This document shows, piece after piece, positions 1-9,293 of a stretch of 64,000 bases of DNA (within the stretch, counting starts at the first letter, position 1; each line of letters opens with the position of its first letter). The DNA comes from Flavobacterium sp. LC2016-01. Its GTDB lineage: Bacteria; Bacteroidota; Bacteroidia; Flavobacteriales; Flavobacteriaceae. The stretch spans positions 1 through 64,000 of the forward strand of contig NZ_WMIC01000010.1 of the NCBI RefSeq assembly GCF_009711135.1. The letters are read 5' to 3'. Both the position numbers and the translations under genes were made by a program. The notes beneath the pieces are model-generated. The model was given only the letters and a program-made list of their open reading frames with translations. It did no database searches and was not told the DNA's origin.

Positions 1-100
1 ATCGAAGCGGCATCTTTTTGCGGGAACGTGAACATCTCTTTTAAACTGAAAATCCTTCCGCAAAAGATACAGCGCAGCGCCCGGCCCGAAGGGAAACGCC
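1..100. repeat. GC-rich hairpin sequence, probable interspersed repeat
   Basis: This stretch is clearly more GC-rich than its surroundings. The arm at 12-23 (ATCTTTTTGCGG) pairs with 58-68 (CCGCAAAAGAT), leaving one bulged T and a loop of about 34 nt. It is followed by a second GC-rich palindromic part around CCCGAAGGG. It lies downstream of the first minus-strand operon. Similar sequences are, from memory, scattered between genes in Flavobacteriales genomes, so a REP-like repeat or transcript-end element is inferred. No coding potential is seen. Confidence 0.45.
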
Positions 101-127
101 ATAAATAGTTTTAGCTCATAAATACTG

Positions 128-898
128 TTAAAGCGCTTCGTACCAATTTATAATATAATCGGCTACATTTTCCCAGCCTGGTTCTCCACAAATGAAGTGG
201 CTTTTACCATCAAATATTTTGATATCTACACGACTGGTGTTGCTTTTGTATTTTCGTGCGATTGTTTCTGTCAGACCTGGTGGGAAGATATGGTCACTGC
301 CACCACCAATAAATAAAATTGGTTCATGATGCTTTTTGAAATCGATATTCGAATAAGAATTTAGAACCAATTCGCGACTGACTTTATAGCTTTCTGGTAC
401 TGCAAATTTTTCAAATGCTTTTTGTTTTTCTGCTTGCGGAATTGTATTAAAAAAAGCATAATCATACCATTCTCTGCTGCCCATGAAATATTTTCCAGAA
501 GAAAAGAATCCGAAGGCAGGCAATACTGTCTTTAGTGTTTGAAATGGCGGGAAAACATTTTTAGGCGGAGCTCCATCGATACTTACTCCCGCTGTGGCTT
601 TTCCGAGTTCGACTAATTTCAATGCGGCCATACCAGCCATTGAATGCCCTATGACTAAAGGTTTTTCGGGTAAAGTATTTATTAACTTTATAATATTGTT
701 TACAACGTCTATAAAACCGGTTTGTACTAAATCAGGATGTACTTTTGCGCGTAATTCTGTTGGATCTCCATCGTGTCCTGGGTTTGCTGGTGTATAAACT
801 TTGTATCCTTTTTGTTCGTAGTACTGTTTCCATTCGGTCCAGGTATTGTCGTTTACAAAATTCCCGTGAATGAGTACAATAGTTTTTGATTTTGACAT
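128..898 (-). CDS. alpha/beta hydrolase
   Basis: Cytoplasmic alpha/beta-hydrolase of 256 residues without a signal peptide. An LIHGNF oxyanion segment lies near residue 10 and the nucleophile elbow GHSMAG near residue 85. An SDHIFPP acid region and a KSHF histidine near the C-terminus complete a likely Ser-Asp-His triad. It is the last gene of a minus-strand operon starting at 4494, with a 2-base gap from the isochorismatase-like gene upstream. It resembles the protein at 9290-10075 over its whole length (shared LPEKP, GHS, GFF and NFKK/DFKK segments), so the two are paralogues flanking the two-component genes. Substrate is unknown; a small ester or carbon-carbon hydrolase is plausible. Confidence 0.85.
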   Translation of the reverse strand: MSKSKTIVLIHGNFVNDNTWTEWKQYYEQKGYKVYTPANPGHDGDPTELRAKVHPDLVQTGFIDVVNNIIKLINTLPEKPLVIGHSMAGMAALKLVELGKATAGVSIDGAPPKNVFPPFQTLKTVLPAFGFFSSGKYFMGSREWYDYAFFNTIPQAEKQKAFEKFAVPESYKVSRELVLNSYSNIDFKKHHEPILFIGGGSDHIFPPGLTETIARKYKSNTSRVDIKIFDGKSHFICGEPGWENVADYIINWYEAL

Positions 899-900
899 GA

Positions 901-1440
901 TTATTTTATTAATGTTAGAATTTCTTTGAAGATTTCTTTTTTAGAGTCTTTAACAAGTTCATAAAGACACATTTCAATATTTGTTAATCCTGCTCCTTTA
1001 TTTTGTAGTTTTTTCAAAGCCAAATCAATACTTTCTTTTGATCGGGAAGAAACACAGTCTGTTACGATTTCTACTTCGAAATCATTTGATAATAATCCTA
1101 TAGCGGTTTGATAGACACAGATGTGCGTTTCAATGCCACAGATTAGCCATTGTTTTTTATTAGAATTTATAATAGCCTTTTTAAAATCATCATTATCAAA
1201 AGCATTGAAAGTATATTTTTCTATTGGTTTTTGATTCGGTAATAATTTTTGCAGTTCTGGTATAGTTGGACCAAGTCCTTTCGGATTTTGTTCCGCCCAA
1301 ATTATCGGAATAGAGAGTATCTGGCAACCACGGATAAGTTTTTCAAGATTTGATACCAATTTTTCACTTTCGTTCACAATGCGGGCAAGCTTCCCTTGAA
1401 CGTCTATTAGAATTAATCCTGTGTTTTCGTTTGCCAGCAT
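901..1440 (-). CDS. isochorismatase-family cysteine hydrolase
   Basis: 179-residue protein of the isochorismatase-like fold. The N-terminal LILIDVQ contains the catalytic Asp and GIETHICVYQTA contains the nucleophilic Cys. A lysine near residues 50-60 would complete the D-K-C triad. Family members hydrolyse amides such as nicotinamide or N-carbamoyl compounds, or isochorismate; the sequence alone does not identify the substrate. It is the fifth gene of the operon and lies 2 bases from the terminal hydrolase. The 85-base gap to the next upstream gene is the largest in the operon, so an internal promoter is possible. Confidence 0.82.
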   Translation of the reverse strand: MLANENTGLILIDVQGKLARIVNESEKLVSNLEKLIRGCQILSIPIIWAEQNPKGLGPTIPELQKLLPNQKPIEKYTFNAFDNDDFKKAIINSNKKQWLICGIETHICVYQTAIGLLSNDFEVEIVTDCVSSRSKESIDLALKKLQNKGAGLTNIEMCLYELVKDSKKEIFKEILTLIK

Positions 1441-1525
1441 GAGTTTAGATTATTTGTTAAATTAAATCTTCAAATTTCCTTTTCTTAAGGATTTAATTAA
1501 TTGTTTTTTTTGCCTCTGCAGTTCT

Positions 1526-2056
1526 TTAATTCCATATTCCTTTGGTTGCTTTTGCTTCAATATCTTTGGCAAAAAGCGGTGTTTCCTCGTTGTTGTGGTT
1601 TACTAAATTTTGCTGCATTTCATTTGTAACTAATTTATAATCAGTTATTTTTAATGAATCTAGTAAAGTTATAAAATCTGGAGTTGAGTTTACAGCAACA
1701 TGATTAAAAAGTTCACAGCTCGAAGAATCGTATTTTTTAATTCTTAATTCCCAGATAATATGAAGCTTTGTTTTTCCTGTTGGAGAAATAGAATCAGAAA
1801 TGGATTGCACACGGCAATGATCCCTAAAGCTTATATTTTCAATATAATGCTGAATGAGCAGATTTCCTGCTATTTGTTCTACATTTATCGACATTCTCTT
1901 TCCTTCATTAGTTATTGAGTTTCCTGCTGCTAAATGATCTGCTGAGCAGGCTTTATATTCAGAATCGTTTAAGGTAAAGAGCCATTCTGTGATATCAATG
2001 CTTTCTAAAGGAGCATTTATAATTGCTTTGCACGTACTTTCGGCTAATAATTTCAT
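1526..2056 (-). CDS. hypothetical protein, possibly SRPBCC/NTF2-like
   Basis: 176-residue soluble protein without a signal peptide or membrane segment. I do not recognise it with certainty. Its alternating strands (for example LHIIWELRIKKY) and size would suit a small ligand-binding fold such as SRPBCC or NTF2-like, but no diagnostic motif is visible. Its start codon overlaps the stop of the upstream isochorismatase-like gene by 4 bases, so the two are very probably translated together. Its place among hydrolases suggests a role in the same small-molecule pathway. Confidence 0.6.
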   Translation of the reverse strand: MKLLAESTCKAIINAPLESIDITEWLFTLNDSEYKACSADHLAAGNSITNEGKRMSINVEQIAGNLLIQHYIENISFRDHCRVQSISDSISPTGKTKLHIIWELRIKKYDSSSCELFNHVAVNSTPDFITLLDSLKITDYKLVTNEMQQNLVNHNNEETPLFAKDIEAKATKGIWN

Positions 2057-2667
2057 TTTAAATTGGCTATAAATTCATCAGTGGTTAAGAGACTATGTCC
2101 ATAATTTGGAAAATTGGTTTCGACAGTTGCTTTAATTTCGTCCCAATTAAAAGCGCCGATTCCATCTTTTATTAAAGTTACATGATAGCCTAGCTCGACT
2201 CCATATCTTGCAGTAGAATCAATACAAGTATTTGCTCTCATTCCGGCTAAAACAATTTGCGTTATGCTATGCTGTTTTAAAAGAAAGTCAAGATCAGTGT
2301 TGGCAAATCCGCTGGCTGTCCAGTGATTTTGGGTAATAAGATCTTCAGGATGCGGCTGCAGATCAGGATGAAACTCACCGCCCCAGCTTCCCTTTTCAAA
2401 TAGTGTTAGTTTTAGGCTTCCCATATGCGAGGGAGATAAAAAATTCCAATTTAAATAATCACCTTTCTGAGTTTTTCGGTGTGGAGCATAAATAATCTGA
2501 ATTTTATTTTTCCTGCATTCGTCTACCAGCTTTATTAAATTTGGGATTACATTATTTTCTATAACGGTCTGTTTTACTGCGTCCCATAATTTGCCTCCTT
2601 CTGAAAGGAAATCATTATAAGGATCTATTAATATTAAAGCCGTTTTGCCAAATTGATTTGTTTTCAT
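2053..2667 (-). CDS. isochorismatase-family cysteine hydrolase
   Basis: 204-residue cysteine hydrolase. ALILIDPYNDF carries the catalytic Asp and GMRANTCIDSTAR the nucleophilic Cys; the length is normal for the family. It is distinct from the 179-residue family member at 901-1440, so the operon carries two different enzymes of this fold. It sits 22 bases downstream of the secreted esterase and overlaps the next gene by 4 bases. No signal peptide is present, so it acts in the cytoplasm. Substrate is unknown. Confidence 0.82.
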   Translation of the reverse strand: MKTNQFGKTALILIDPYNDFLSEGGKLWDAVKQTVIENNVIPNLIKLVDECRKNKIQIIYAPHRKTQKGDYLNWNFLSPSHMGSLKLTLFEKGSWGGEFHPDLQPHPEDLITQNHWTASGFANTDLDFLLKQHSITQIVLAGMRANTCIDSTARYGVELGYHVTLIKDGIGAFNWDEIKATVETNFPNYGHSLLTTDEFIANLK

Positions 2668-2689
2668 CAGATTTAGATTTAAGAATTAA

Positions 2690-3727
2690 TTACTTTAAAT
2701 ACTTTTTTAATTCAGCAGCAGCCTGAAGGAATAAAGCTTTGGTTTGAGGAATTTCAGCAAGTCCGTTTAATAATCCAAAATCATGAATCACATCATTATA
2801 ACGAACTGTTGTCACTACAACTCCGGCATCGCTTAATTTGCGTCCGTAAGCTTCTCCTTCGTCTCTTAAAATATCATTTTCTGCAACTTGAATTAATGTT
2901 GGCGGAAGTCCTTTTAATTGTGCCAAAGTTGCTTGAAGCGGTGAAGCGTAAATCTCTTTTCTTTTAGAAGGATCTACATATTGATCCCACATCCATTGCA
3001 TTAATGTGTCTGTCAAAAAGCGTTGTTTTCCGTATTTTTTATAAGATTCGGTTTCAAAATTGGCATTTGTAACAGGCCAGAATAAGATTTGTACTTTGTA
3101 TAATGGAGTTCCTTTTTCTTTAGCCAGTAAAGCACTTGCCGTGGCTAGATTTCCGCCTGCACTGTTGCCAACGATTCCGAGTTTGTTTCCATCAACATTT
3201 ATCTCATTTCCGTGTGTAGCGATCCATTTAGCCGCCGCATAAACTTCATTTACTGGCTGTGGATATTTAGTTTCGGGTGCCAAAGAATAATTCACAAAGA
3301 CGCCTACATATCCTGTGAGAACACTTAGATCACGAACCATTCGTTTATGAGTTGGATAATCGCCAAGAACCCAGCCTCCGCCATGAATGAACATAAAAAC
3401 AGGCAGTTTTCCCTTTGCTCCAGCTGGTCGTACAATGTTTAGTTTGATTTTATACCCATCAGAAGTAATTTCTTTTTCTGATTCTTCAATTCCTGATAAG
3501 TCGACTTTAAAAGCGTTTTGAGCGCCAACAAGCACGTTTCGAGCGTCTGGAACTGGAAGCGATTCCAATGGTGCTCCTCCAGAATTTAGAGGTTTCAAAA
3601 ATTCTTTGACAGCTGGTGTCAAATGAGGGTCTGAGGCATAATCTATTTGGGCGTAGCTATTAGTTGTCATCGTTATTAAAATTAGAAACGGGATTAATAC
3701 TTTGTGCACTATATTTAGATTTTTCAT
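2690..3727 (-). CDS. secreted alpha/beta hydrolase, hormone-sensitive-lipase type
   Basis: 345 residues with a cleavable signal peptide (about 1-26, ending TNSYAQ). The HSL/esterase-type oxyanion motif HGGGW lies near residue 115, the nucleophile elbow GNSAGG near 188, an acid in AENDILRDEG near 282 and the His in VIHDFG near 313. This is a complete catalytic apparatus for a carboxylesterase or lipase acting in the periplasm or at the surface. It is the second gene of the operon, 23 bases after the secreted protein of unknown function. Confidence 0.85.
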   Translation of the reverse strand: MKNLNIVHKVLIPFLILITMTTNSYAQIDYASDPHLTPAVKEFLKPLNSGGAPLESLPVPDARNVLVGAQNAFKVDLSGIEESEKEITSDGYKIKLNIVRPAGAKGKLPVFMFIHGGGWVLGDYPTHKRMVRDLSVLTGYVGVFVNYSLAPETKYPQPVNEVYAAAKWIATHGNEINVDGNKLGIVGNSAGGNLATASALLAKEKGTPLYKVQILFWPVTNANFETESYKKYGKQRFLTDTLMQWMWDQYVDPSKRKEIYASPLQATLAQLKGLPPTLIQVAENDILRDEGEAYGRKLSDAGVVVTTVRYNDVIHDFGLLNGLAEIPQTKALFLQAAAELKKYLK

Positions 3728-3750
3728 GATCGTTGATTTTAAGAATGATT

Positions 3751-4494
3751 TTATTTGACAGAATAGGGTAATGAAAGATTTCCGCTGGCAACCGTATAAA
3801 CCTTATACACACCAAGCATTGGTTTTGCTCCTTCGCTATCATGTGAACCTCCGGCTCCTGTGCTTACTTCCATATAGCAGCTTACTGCATCAAATTTGAA
3901 ATTAGTTTTGTTGTTAATTCTAAAATCAGGTACAATGACTTTTATGGAGGTTCCTTTTGCAACGATATTAAATCCTGGACTATCCATATACATTGCCATT
4001 CCTGGATTTGTTGGTGGCAAAATGACATTTGGATCTCCTTTGGTAAATTCTTTTACTGAAAGGCCTCCGCCAACGCGTTTATCTTCAACTAATAAAACCC
4101 AATGTGCATGCCAGATTAAACCATCATTTAAATAATTTCCGTCGAGATTTTCATCCCAAAGCGGTGTATCTTCAAAATCGGGGTGTGACGTTAGGGCGAG
4201 TGCCACAATTCCTTCGGCTTGACCGAAACCTATGTCAGATGATTTTAAAGTAGTCGGGAAAACATATGCTAAAACTGGAGCTCCATTTAATTGCCCAACT
4301 GGTTTTGGCATCGTTTTTCCAGCAGTTCCTTCCACTTTAATGTCCCAAATAGTAAGACCTAAATCTGCTTTATGTGTAATTGCTGCCGACTTTATTTTAA
4401 AATCACTGTTGTTATAAGTACTGCATTTGTCACAAGCTTTTGCTGTACCATAATTTAAAAATAGAATTAATAATAGCAATATTGACTTTTTCAT
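3751..4494 (-). CDS. hypothetical secreted protein
   Basis: 247 residues with a clear signal peptide (about 1-20, ending GTAKA), followed directly by a CDKC cysteine pair. The mature part is predicted beta-rich and contains an HAHWVLLV segment and several glycine-rich loops near the C-terminus. I do not recognise the family. It is the first gene of the operon and is followed closely by the secreted esterase, so both products are exported. The CxxC and HxH might bind metal, but that is inference. Confidence 0.6.
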   Translation of the reverse strand: MKKSILLLLILFLNYGTAKACDKCSTYNNSDFKIKSAAITHKADLGLTIWDIKVEGTAGKTMPKPVGQLNGAPVLAYVFPTTLKSSDIGFGQAEGIVALALTSHPDFEDTPLWDENLDGNYLNDGLIWHAHWVLLVEDKRVGGGLSVKEFTKGDPNVILPPTNPGMAMYMDSPGFNIVAKGTSIKVIVPDFRINNKTNFKFDAVSCYMEVSTGAGGSHDSEGAKPMLGVYKVYTVASGNLSLPYSVK

Positions 4495-4571
4495 GGTAAG
4501 TGGTTTTAAGAGTTAATTTTCTTAGGAAACCAATTTATATGCCATGCCATAAAATGCCTGTTAATGGCGAT

Positions 4572-4605
4572 TATAGCGCTTTTTTCAGGTTTAAAAAGCG
4601 CTATA
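4572..4605 (-). terminator. hairpin between kinase gene and hydrolase operon
   Basis: A perfect 13-bp inverted repeat (TATAGCGCTTTTT and its complement) with an 8-base loop lies between the stop of the kinase gene and the start of the operon. It probably ends kinase transcription, but it could also be an operator for the operon. It lacks a long U-tract after the stem. Confidence 0.5.
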
Positions 4606-4678
4606 TTTCGCTAAACAAATTTTGATTCGTGAGATTTCGCTATCGATAAATAAAATAATCTAAAACGCTGTTTTCTAA

Positions 4679-7114
4679 TCACTTCACTTTTTGGTTTATA
4701 GGGAAATCTTTTGAGAATTCGATTTTAAGAATTGTTCCATTTTGATTTTCTAAAGAAAATGCAGCATCTAAATCATCGCTTAAACCTTTTATCAGACTCA
4801 ACCCAAATGAATTGATTTTTTTAGCATTCATATTGGCATCAAAACCAATTCCGTTATCAGAAATCGTAAGCAGATATCTGTTTTCAGATGTAGCTTCAAG
4901 AGTAATATGAATCATTCCTGTTCTATCAGTTGGGAAAGCGTATTTGATTGAATTTGTTATAGATTCATTTAAAATAAGTCCTAGAGGAACAGCTTGAGCA
5001 ACATCTAATTCCAGCGGATCAATTTTTAAATCAAATCGGATTCGTTGTCCAAGAGAAAAAGATTCTCTTAAATATTCTACCAATTCTTTAATGTAATTGG
5101 GCATATTAATCGTCGAAATATTTTCTGAATTATATAATTTTTGATGAATTAAAGACATAGAATGAATACGATGCTGGCTGTTTTTAATAGCAGATAATGC
5201 CATATCATTTTCAAGATAAGCTGATTGTGAATTGAGCAGACTAATTACGGTTTGAAGATTGTTTTTTACTCGATGATGAATTTCTTTTAAAAGCCATTCT
5301 TTTTCATCAAGCAAATGCCTCAGATTAATGTTTTTCTGGTTGATTTCTTTTTCTTTAATTTCTAATGCCGTATTTGTTTGCTGTTTAAGACGATAGCGGC
5401 TGTATAAAAGGCCAATAGTCAGCAAAAGAAGCACTAAACTCCAAATGGATACAGTATTTAATAATTTTGATTTTTTCAGCGCTGTTTCCTTCAAATTAGA
5501 TTCTTTGCTGAGCAGTTTTATTTTTTGTTCTTTATTTACTGTTTCGTATTGAATTTTAAGTTCTTCAATTTGTCTGTTTTTTGCGTAATCTAAAACCGAA
5601 TCGCTTAATTTTTTATACATTTTATGATGCACTAAAGCTGATTTAAAGTCACCTTTAAGCGAATCAATTTTGTATAAGGATACCTGGAGGGCTTCTGAAT
5701 TATATGGTTTGTTATATTTTTTTGAGAGTGCAAAAATTTTGTCCGTATAAAATTGTGTTTTTTTCAAATCACTGCGATTAGCGTAGAACAAAGCAATAGT
5801 AGAGTAGCTGTTAGATACGTCTCTAACGGTTTGTGGTGAGTCTAGAAGTGTACAATAATCAGCTGTTTCTTTAAAATATTTTTCTGCCAAAGTATAATTA
5901 TAAAGCCTCCAGTAGCAATTTGCGTAGGCATATGCCACAAGCATTTTGTCAAAATTATTTGTGGGAGGATAGTTTTTGGTTACCGAATTCATGTAATCAA
6001 TTGCCTCCTTATTTTTTCCTCTCATTGATATCGAAGCAGTTGCTGTAATAAAGCTTTTATACCAGCTGCCGCTATTAAAAACATGCTGTCCGTACTGCAT
6101 ACTTTTTTCAGCTGTTTTTCTTGCATCATCATAATGACCAAGCATTAAATACATAATTCCAAGCCTCATATAAAAAATATCAGCAAAAGTATAATCGTTG
6201 GTGTTTTCCATTGTTTTTACACTTTTTAAAGCATAATACAAGGCATTTTTTATATTAAACTGAACACTTTCAATATATGCAATTGTAGTTTCTCCAAATT
6301 GCTGCTGTCTAAAACCAATTTTGCGCATTGCTGCAATATTTTGATACAAGATTTTTTTAGCCACATTGAGTTTTCCGCTCCAAAAATAAATGGTGCATAA
6401 TTTCATTTTTGCCTCAATTATTTTTTCTTGAAAACCTAATTTCTCATATAGTGATTGTGTTTCTTTTAGAATTTTTTCTTTTTCGGGATCTAATTCAAAA
6501 AGATACGTTGCCTGATTGTTCAGAGCATCTGCGAGTGCGGCTTTATCTTTTTGTTTTCGGCATTCATTTACAACTTGTTGGAAGCATTTTTTACTTTCTG
6601 GAAAATTACCAATTTGAAAATAATATTTACCCAAAAGCATTAAACTTTGATGCTGCCATTTTTGTATTTTCAGCTGATTGCTGATTTTTACAGCTTCAGT
6701 TATATATTGATTTGCATTTGCAATATCATCAGGTTTCGTAAAAGGCTTAAATAGGTAGTAATTTCCTAGTTGCAGCGCTAATTTGATTTTGTCTGTATTT
6801 TTTGATTTGGCCAAAAGCAGTTTTGCAGAAGTAATATCTTCTCTTTCAATTAAATCGTTTCCAATTAAATACGAGCCATCATTAAACCCTTCATCGTAGG
6901 CTAATGAAATGGGCAATTTATAAGCTTTGCATGCCAACACAACAGAACTGTCAGCATCAATTGCACCTTGATTTGAATTGTATATATAAGCAGAACAAGT
7001 TTGTATAAGCAGACGCTTCTTTTTAAGATCATAATTAGCCGTAGGGGATGAGTTTTGTGCGGCGGAATTGAATACAATTAGAAATAATAGACAAAAAAAA
7101 TAGAGTGGCTTCAT
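4679..7114 (-). CDS. TPR sensor histidine kinase (HisKA_2 type)
   Basis: 811-residue membrane kinase. A signal peptide (1-19) precedes a long helical TPR-like periplasmic region (about 60-500), a transmembrane helix (about 552-573) and a coiled coil. The phosphoacceptor box EIHHRVKNNLQT follows, with His near 612, and is characteristic of HisKA_2/HWE-like kinases. An HATPase domain holds an N-box (NESITNSIKYAF, about 720) and G-box (DNGIGFD, about 756). No receiver domain is fused. It is divergent from the receiver-AAA activator starting at 7320, about 205 bases away, which is its probable partner. The periplasmic signal is unknown. Confidence 0.88.
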   Translation of the reverse strand: MKPLYFFCLLFLIVFNSAAQNSSPTANYDLKKKRLLIQTCSAYIYNSNQGAIDADSSVVLACKAYKLPISLAYDEGFNDGSYLIGNDLIEREDITSAKLLLAKSKNTDKIKLALQLGNYYLFKPFTKPDDIANANQYITEAVKISNQLKIQKWQHQSLMLLGKYYFQIGNFPESKKCFQQVVNECRKQKDKAALADALNNQATYLFELDPEKEKILKETQSLYEKLGFQEKIIEAKMKLCTIYFWSGKLNVAKKILYQNIAAMRKIGFRQQQFGETTIAYIESVQFNIKNALYYALKSVKTMENTNDYTFADIFYMRLGIMYLMLGHYDDARKTAEKSMQYGQHVFNSGSWYKSFITATASISMRGKNKEAIDYMNSVTKNYPPTNNFDKMLVAYAYANCYWRLYNYTLAEKYFKETADYCTLLDSPQTVRDVSNSYSTIALFYANRSDLKKTQFYTDKIFALSKKYNKPYNSEALQVSLYKIDSLKGDFKSALVHHKMYKKLSDSVLDYAKNRQIEELKIQYETVNKEQKIKLLSKESNLKETALKKSKLLNTVSIWSLVLLLLTIGLLYSRYRLKQQTNTALEIKEKEINQKNINLRHLLDEKEWLLKEIHHRVKNNLQTVISLLNSQSAYLENDMALSAIKNSQHRIHSMSLIHQKLYNSENISTINMPNYIKELVEYLRESFSLGQRIRFDLKIDPLELDVAQAVPLGLILNESITNSIKYAFPTDRTGMIHITLEATSENRYLLTISDNGIGFDANMNAKKINSFGLSLIKGLSDDLDAAFSLENQNGTILKIEFSKDFPINQKVK

Positions 7115-7269
7115 ACTGATTTTTGAATTAAATTTTTATTACTTTTTTTGATCAATAACTATGAAATAATTAGGGCGTCATATTGCGGAAATGTTCTGAA
7201 AATTCATATTAAATGTGATTTTTATTCATTGATTTTAGGAAAACGTCTGTTTTAATTGTGATAATTAAC

Positions 7270-7277
7270 TATTTTTG
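7270..7277 (+). promoter_or_regulatory. TAnnTTTG-type -7 box upstream of the activator gene
   Basis: TATTTTTG matches the Bacteroidota primary-sigma -7 consensus TAnnTTTG and lies 43 bases before the start codon. No convincing -33 TTG is seen at the usual distance. Confidence 0.35.
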
Positions 7278-7319
7278 TATCAATAAATTAAGTGCAATTT
7301 AAGACAAAATTTTCTTTTT

Positions 7320-9293
7320 ATGAAAAAGACTGCAGATATTGAATATGGAGTTGTTTCTTCAACAATACAGAAGCGAATTTTAATCGTGGAAGATCAATTT
7401 ATTGAAGCACATGATTTGCAGTTGATACTGGAAAAAGCGGGTTATGTCGTTACGGGAATTGCACGTTCTGTAGAGCAGGCTTTGGAGCAAATTGAAAATG
7501 AAAAACCAGATTTAGTTTTCTTGGATATTATGCTGAAGGGAACTCGAAATGGTATTGAATTGGCACATCTTCTTAAAGAAAAATTTATCGGATTTATATT
7601 TATTTCGGCCAATTCAAGCAAAAGTATTTTAGATCAGGCAAAAATGACCCAGCCTTATGGTTTTATTGTAAAGCCTTTTAGAGATCAAGATGTTTTAACA
7701 ACTCTCGAAATCGCATTTTACCGTCAGGAATATAGTTTAGAAACACAGTTACACCAGCAATTTCAGCTTCAGAAAGAGATTACGGAAATTATAAATGCAA
7801 ATTTGAAAAGAGAAGATGCATTATTGGCTTTTGGAAAAATAATTCAGACTTTTATTCCATTTGATTATTTAGAAGCCGGATTTGCAACGGCGCCAGAATA
7901 TGATCATCTCGGAATTATTCGTAAAAATTTAGACGATTACCAAATCATTAATCCGCAAAAGCTTTCCCAGATCACCGCATTATCAGACAAAGAAATAAAT
8001 GATACGTACAAAAAATCAAAAATAGATTTGGAATCGATCATTTACAGCGAAGAAGCATTGATAAATAACTTCCAGGCAGCGCCGATAAAAGCATTAATCG
8101 CACATAATTTTGGAATAAAATCGTATTTGGTTTTTCCTGTTTCGACAACTTCAGTGCAAAACTATCAATTTACTTTTTACAGCAGAAATTTAAATATTTA
8201 TTCGCAAGAAAATTTAAAACTTTTAAATTCTCTCGAAAACACATTTTCTCAGTTTATTGCAAAGATTTACTCGGAAGAAGAATTTAATTTACCGGTTAAA
8301 AAAATAGAAGCAAAAAAAGCAGATTCTGCAGTTAATCCAGAAAGCTTTGAAGGAATTATTGGCAACAGTTCGCAAATGATTTCGGTTTTTAATTATATCC
8401 GAAAAGTGGCTCCGTCCGATACTTCGGTTTTGGTTTTGGGTGAAAGCGGGACAGGGAAAGAAAAAATTGCAAAAAGCATTCATGCGCTTTCGCCTAGAAA
8501 AGATAATCCTTTGGTAATAATTAATTGTGGAGCAATTCCGGAAAATTTAGCCGAATCAATTCTTTTTGGTCATGAAAAAGGCGCTTTTACAGGCGCTTTA
8601 GAAAAACGTATCGGCAAATTTGAACTTGCTGATGGCGGCACTGTTTTTTTAGATGAAATAGGAGAGATGTCTTTAGAACTGCAGCTTAAACTGCTTCGTG
8701 TTTTACAGGAAAAAGAAATTGAGCGTGTTGGCGGTACTTCGTCAATAAAAATTGATGTTAGAATTATTGCAGCGACAAATAAAAATCTTGAAGAAGAAGT
8801 TGCGGCCGGAAGATTTAGAATGGACTTGTATTATCGTCTGTATGTTTTTCCTATTACAGTTCCTCCACTAAAAAAGAGAAAAGAAGATATTCCTGATTTA
8901 GCCAATCATTTTATAAAGATTTATAGTGAAAAAATGGGACGTAAAACATTGAATCTTTCTGATTTTGCGCTTCAGCAAATTATGAATTACAATTGGCCAG
9001 GAAATATCAGAGAACTTGAACATGCCATACAACGTGCCATTTTATTGACAGATGGAAATACAATTAAGGAAATTGAACTTTCAACGTCTTCAAAAATGCA
9101 TCCAGAAGTGGCATCTGAACCATTTTCTATTAAAACTATTTTAGAAAATGAAAGAGATTATATTCTCTATATTCTAAAAAAATGCAACGGAAAAATCTCT
9201 GGTGCAGGCGGTGCTGCCGAAATTTTAGATATCCATCCTTCGACTCTAAATTCCAAAATAAAAAAACTGGAAATAAAACGAGAAATCAGTTAA
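7320..9293 (+). CDS. response regulator, sigma-54-dependent Fis-family activator
   Basis: 657 residues in NtrC-like order. The receiver domain (about 18-135) has acidic residues E24/D25, phosphoacceptor D69 and K118. A GAF-like region (about 150-320) follows. The AAA+ domain has Walker A GESGTGKE near 374, the sigma-54 contact loop GAFTGA near 421 and Walker B FLDEIGEM. The C-terminal Fis-type helix-turn-helix is at about 610-655. The GAF insertion makes it longer than typical NtrC proteins. It is divergent from its likely kinase partner and its stop overlaps the end of the convergent hydrolase gene by 4 bases. It should activate RpoN promoters, possibly those of the surrounding hydrolases. 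Confidence 0.92.
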   Translation: MKKTADIEYGVVSSTIQKRILIVEDQFIEAHDLQLILEKAGYVVTGIARSVEQALEQIENEKPDLVFLDIMLKGTRNGIELAHLLKEKFIGFIFISANSSKSILDQAKMTQPYGFIVKPFRDQDVLTTLEIAFYRQEYSLETQLHQQFQLQKEITEIINANLKREDALLAFGKIIQTFIPFDYLEAGFATAPEYDHLGIIRKNLDDYQIINPQKLSQITALSDKEINDTYKKSKIDLESIIYSEEALINNFQAAPIKALIAHNFGIKSYLVFPVSTTSVQNYQFTFYSRNLNIYSQENLKLLNSLENTFSQFIAKIYSEEEFNLPVKKIEAKKADSAVNPESFEGIIGNSSQMISVFNYIRKVAPSDTSVLVLGESGTGKEKIAKSIHALSPRKDNPLVIINCGAIPENLAESILFGHEKGAFTGALEKRIGKFELADGGTVFLDEIGEMSLELQLKLLRVLQEKEIERVGGTSSIKIDVRIIAATNKNLEEEVAAGRFRMDLYYRLYVFPITVPPLKKRKEDIPDLANHFIKIYSEKMGRKTLNLSDFALQQIMNYNWPGNIRELEHAIQRAILLTDGNTIKEIELSTSSKMHPEVASEPFSIKTILENERDYILYILKKCNGKISGAGGAAEILDIHPSTLNSKIKKLEIKREIS

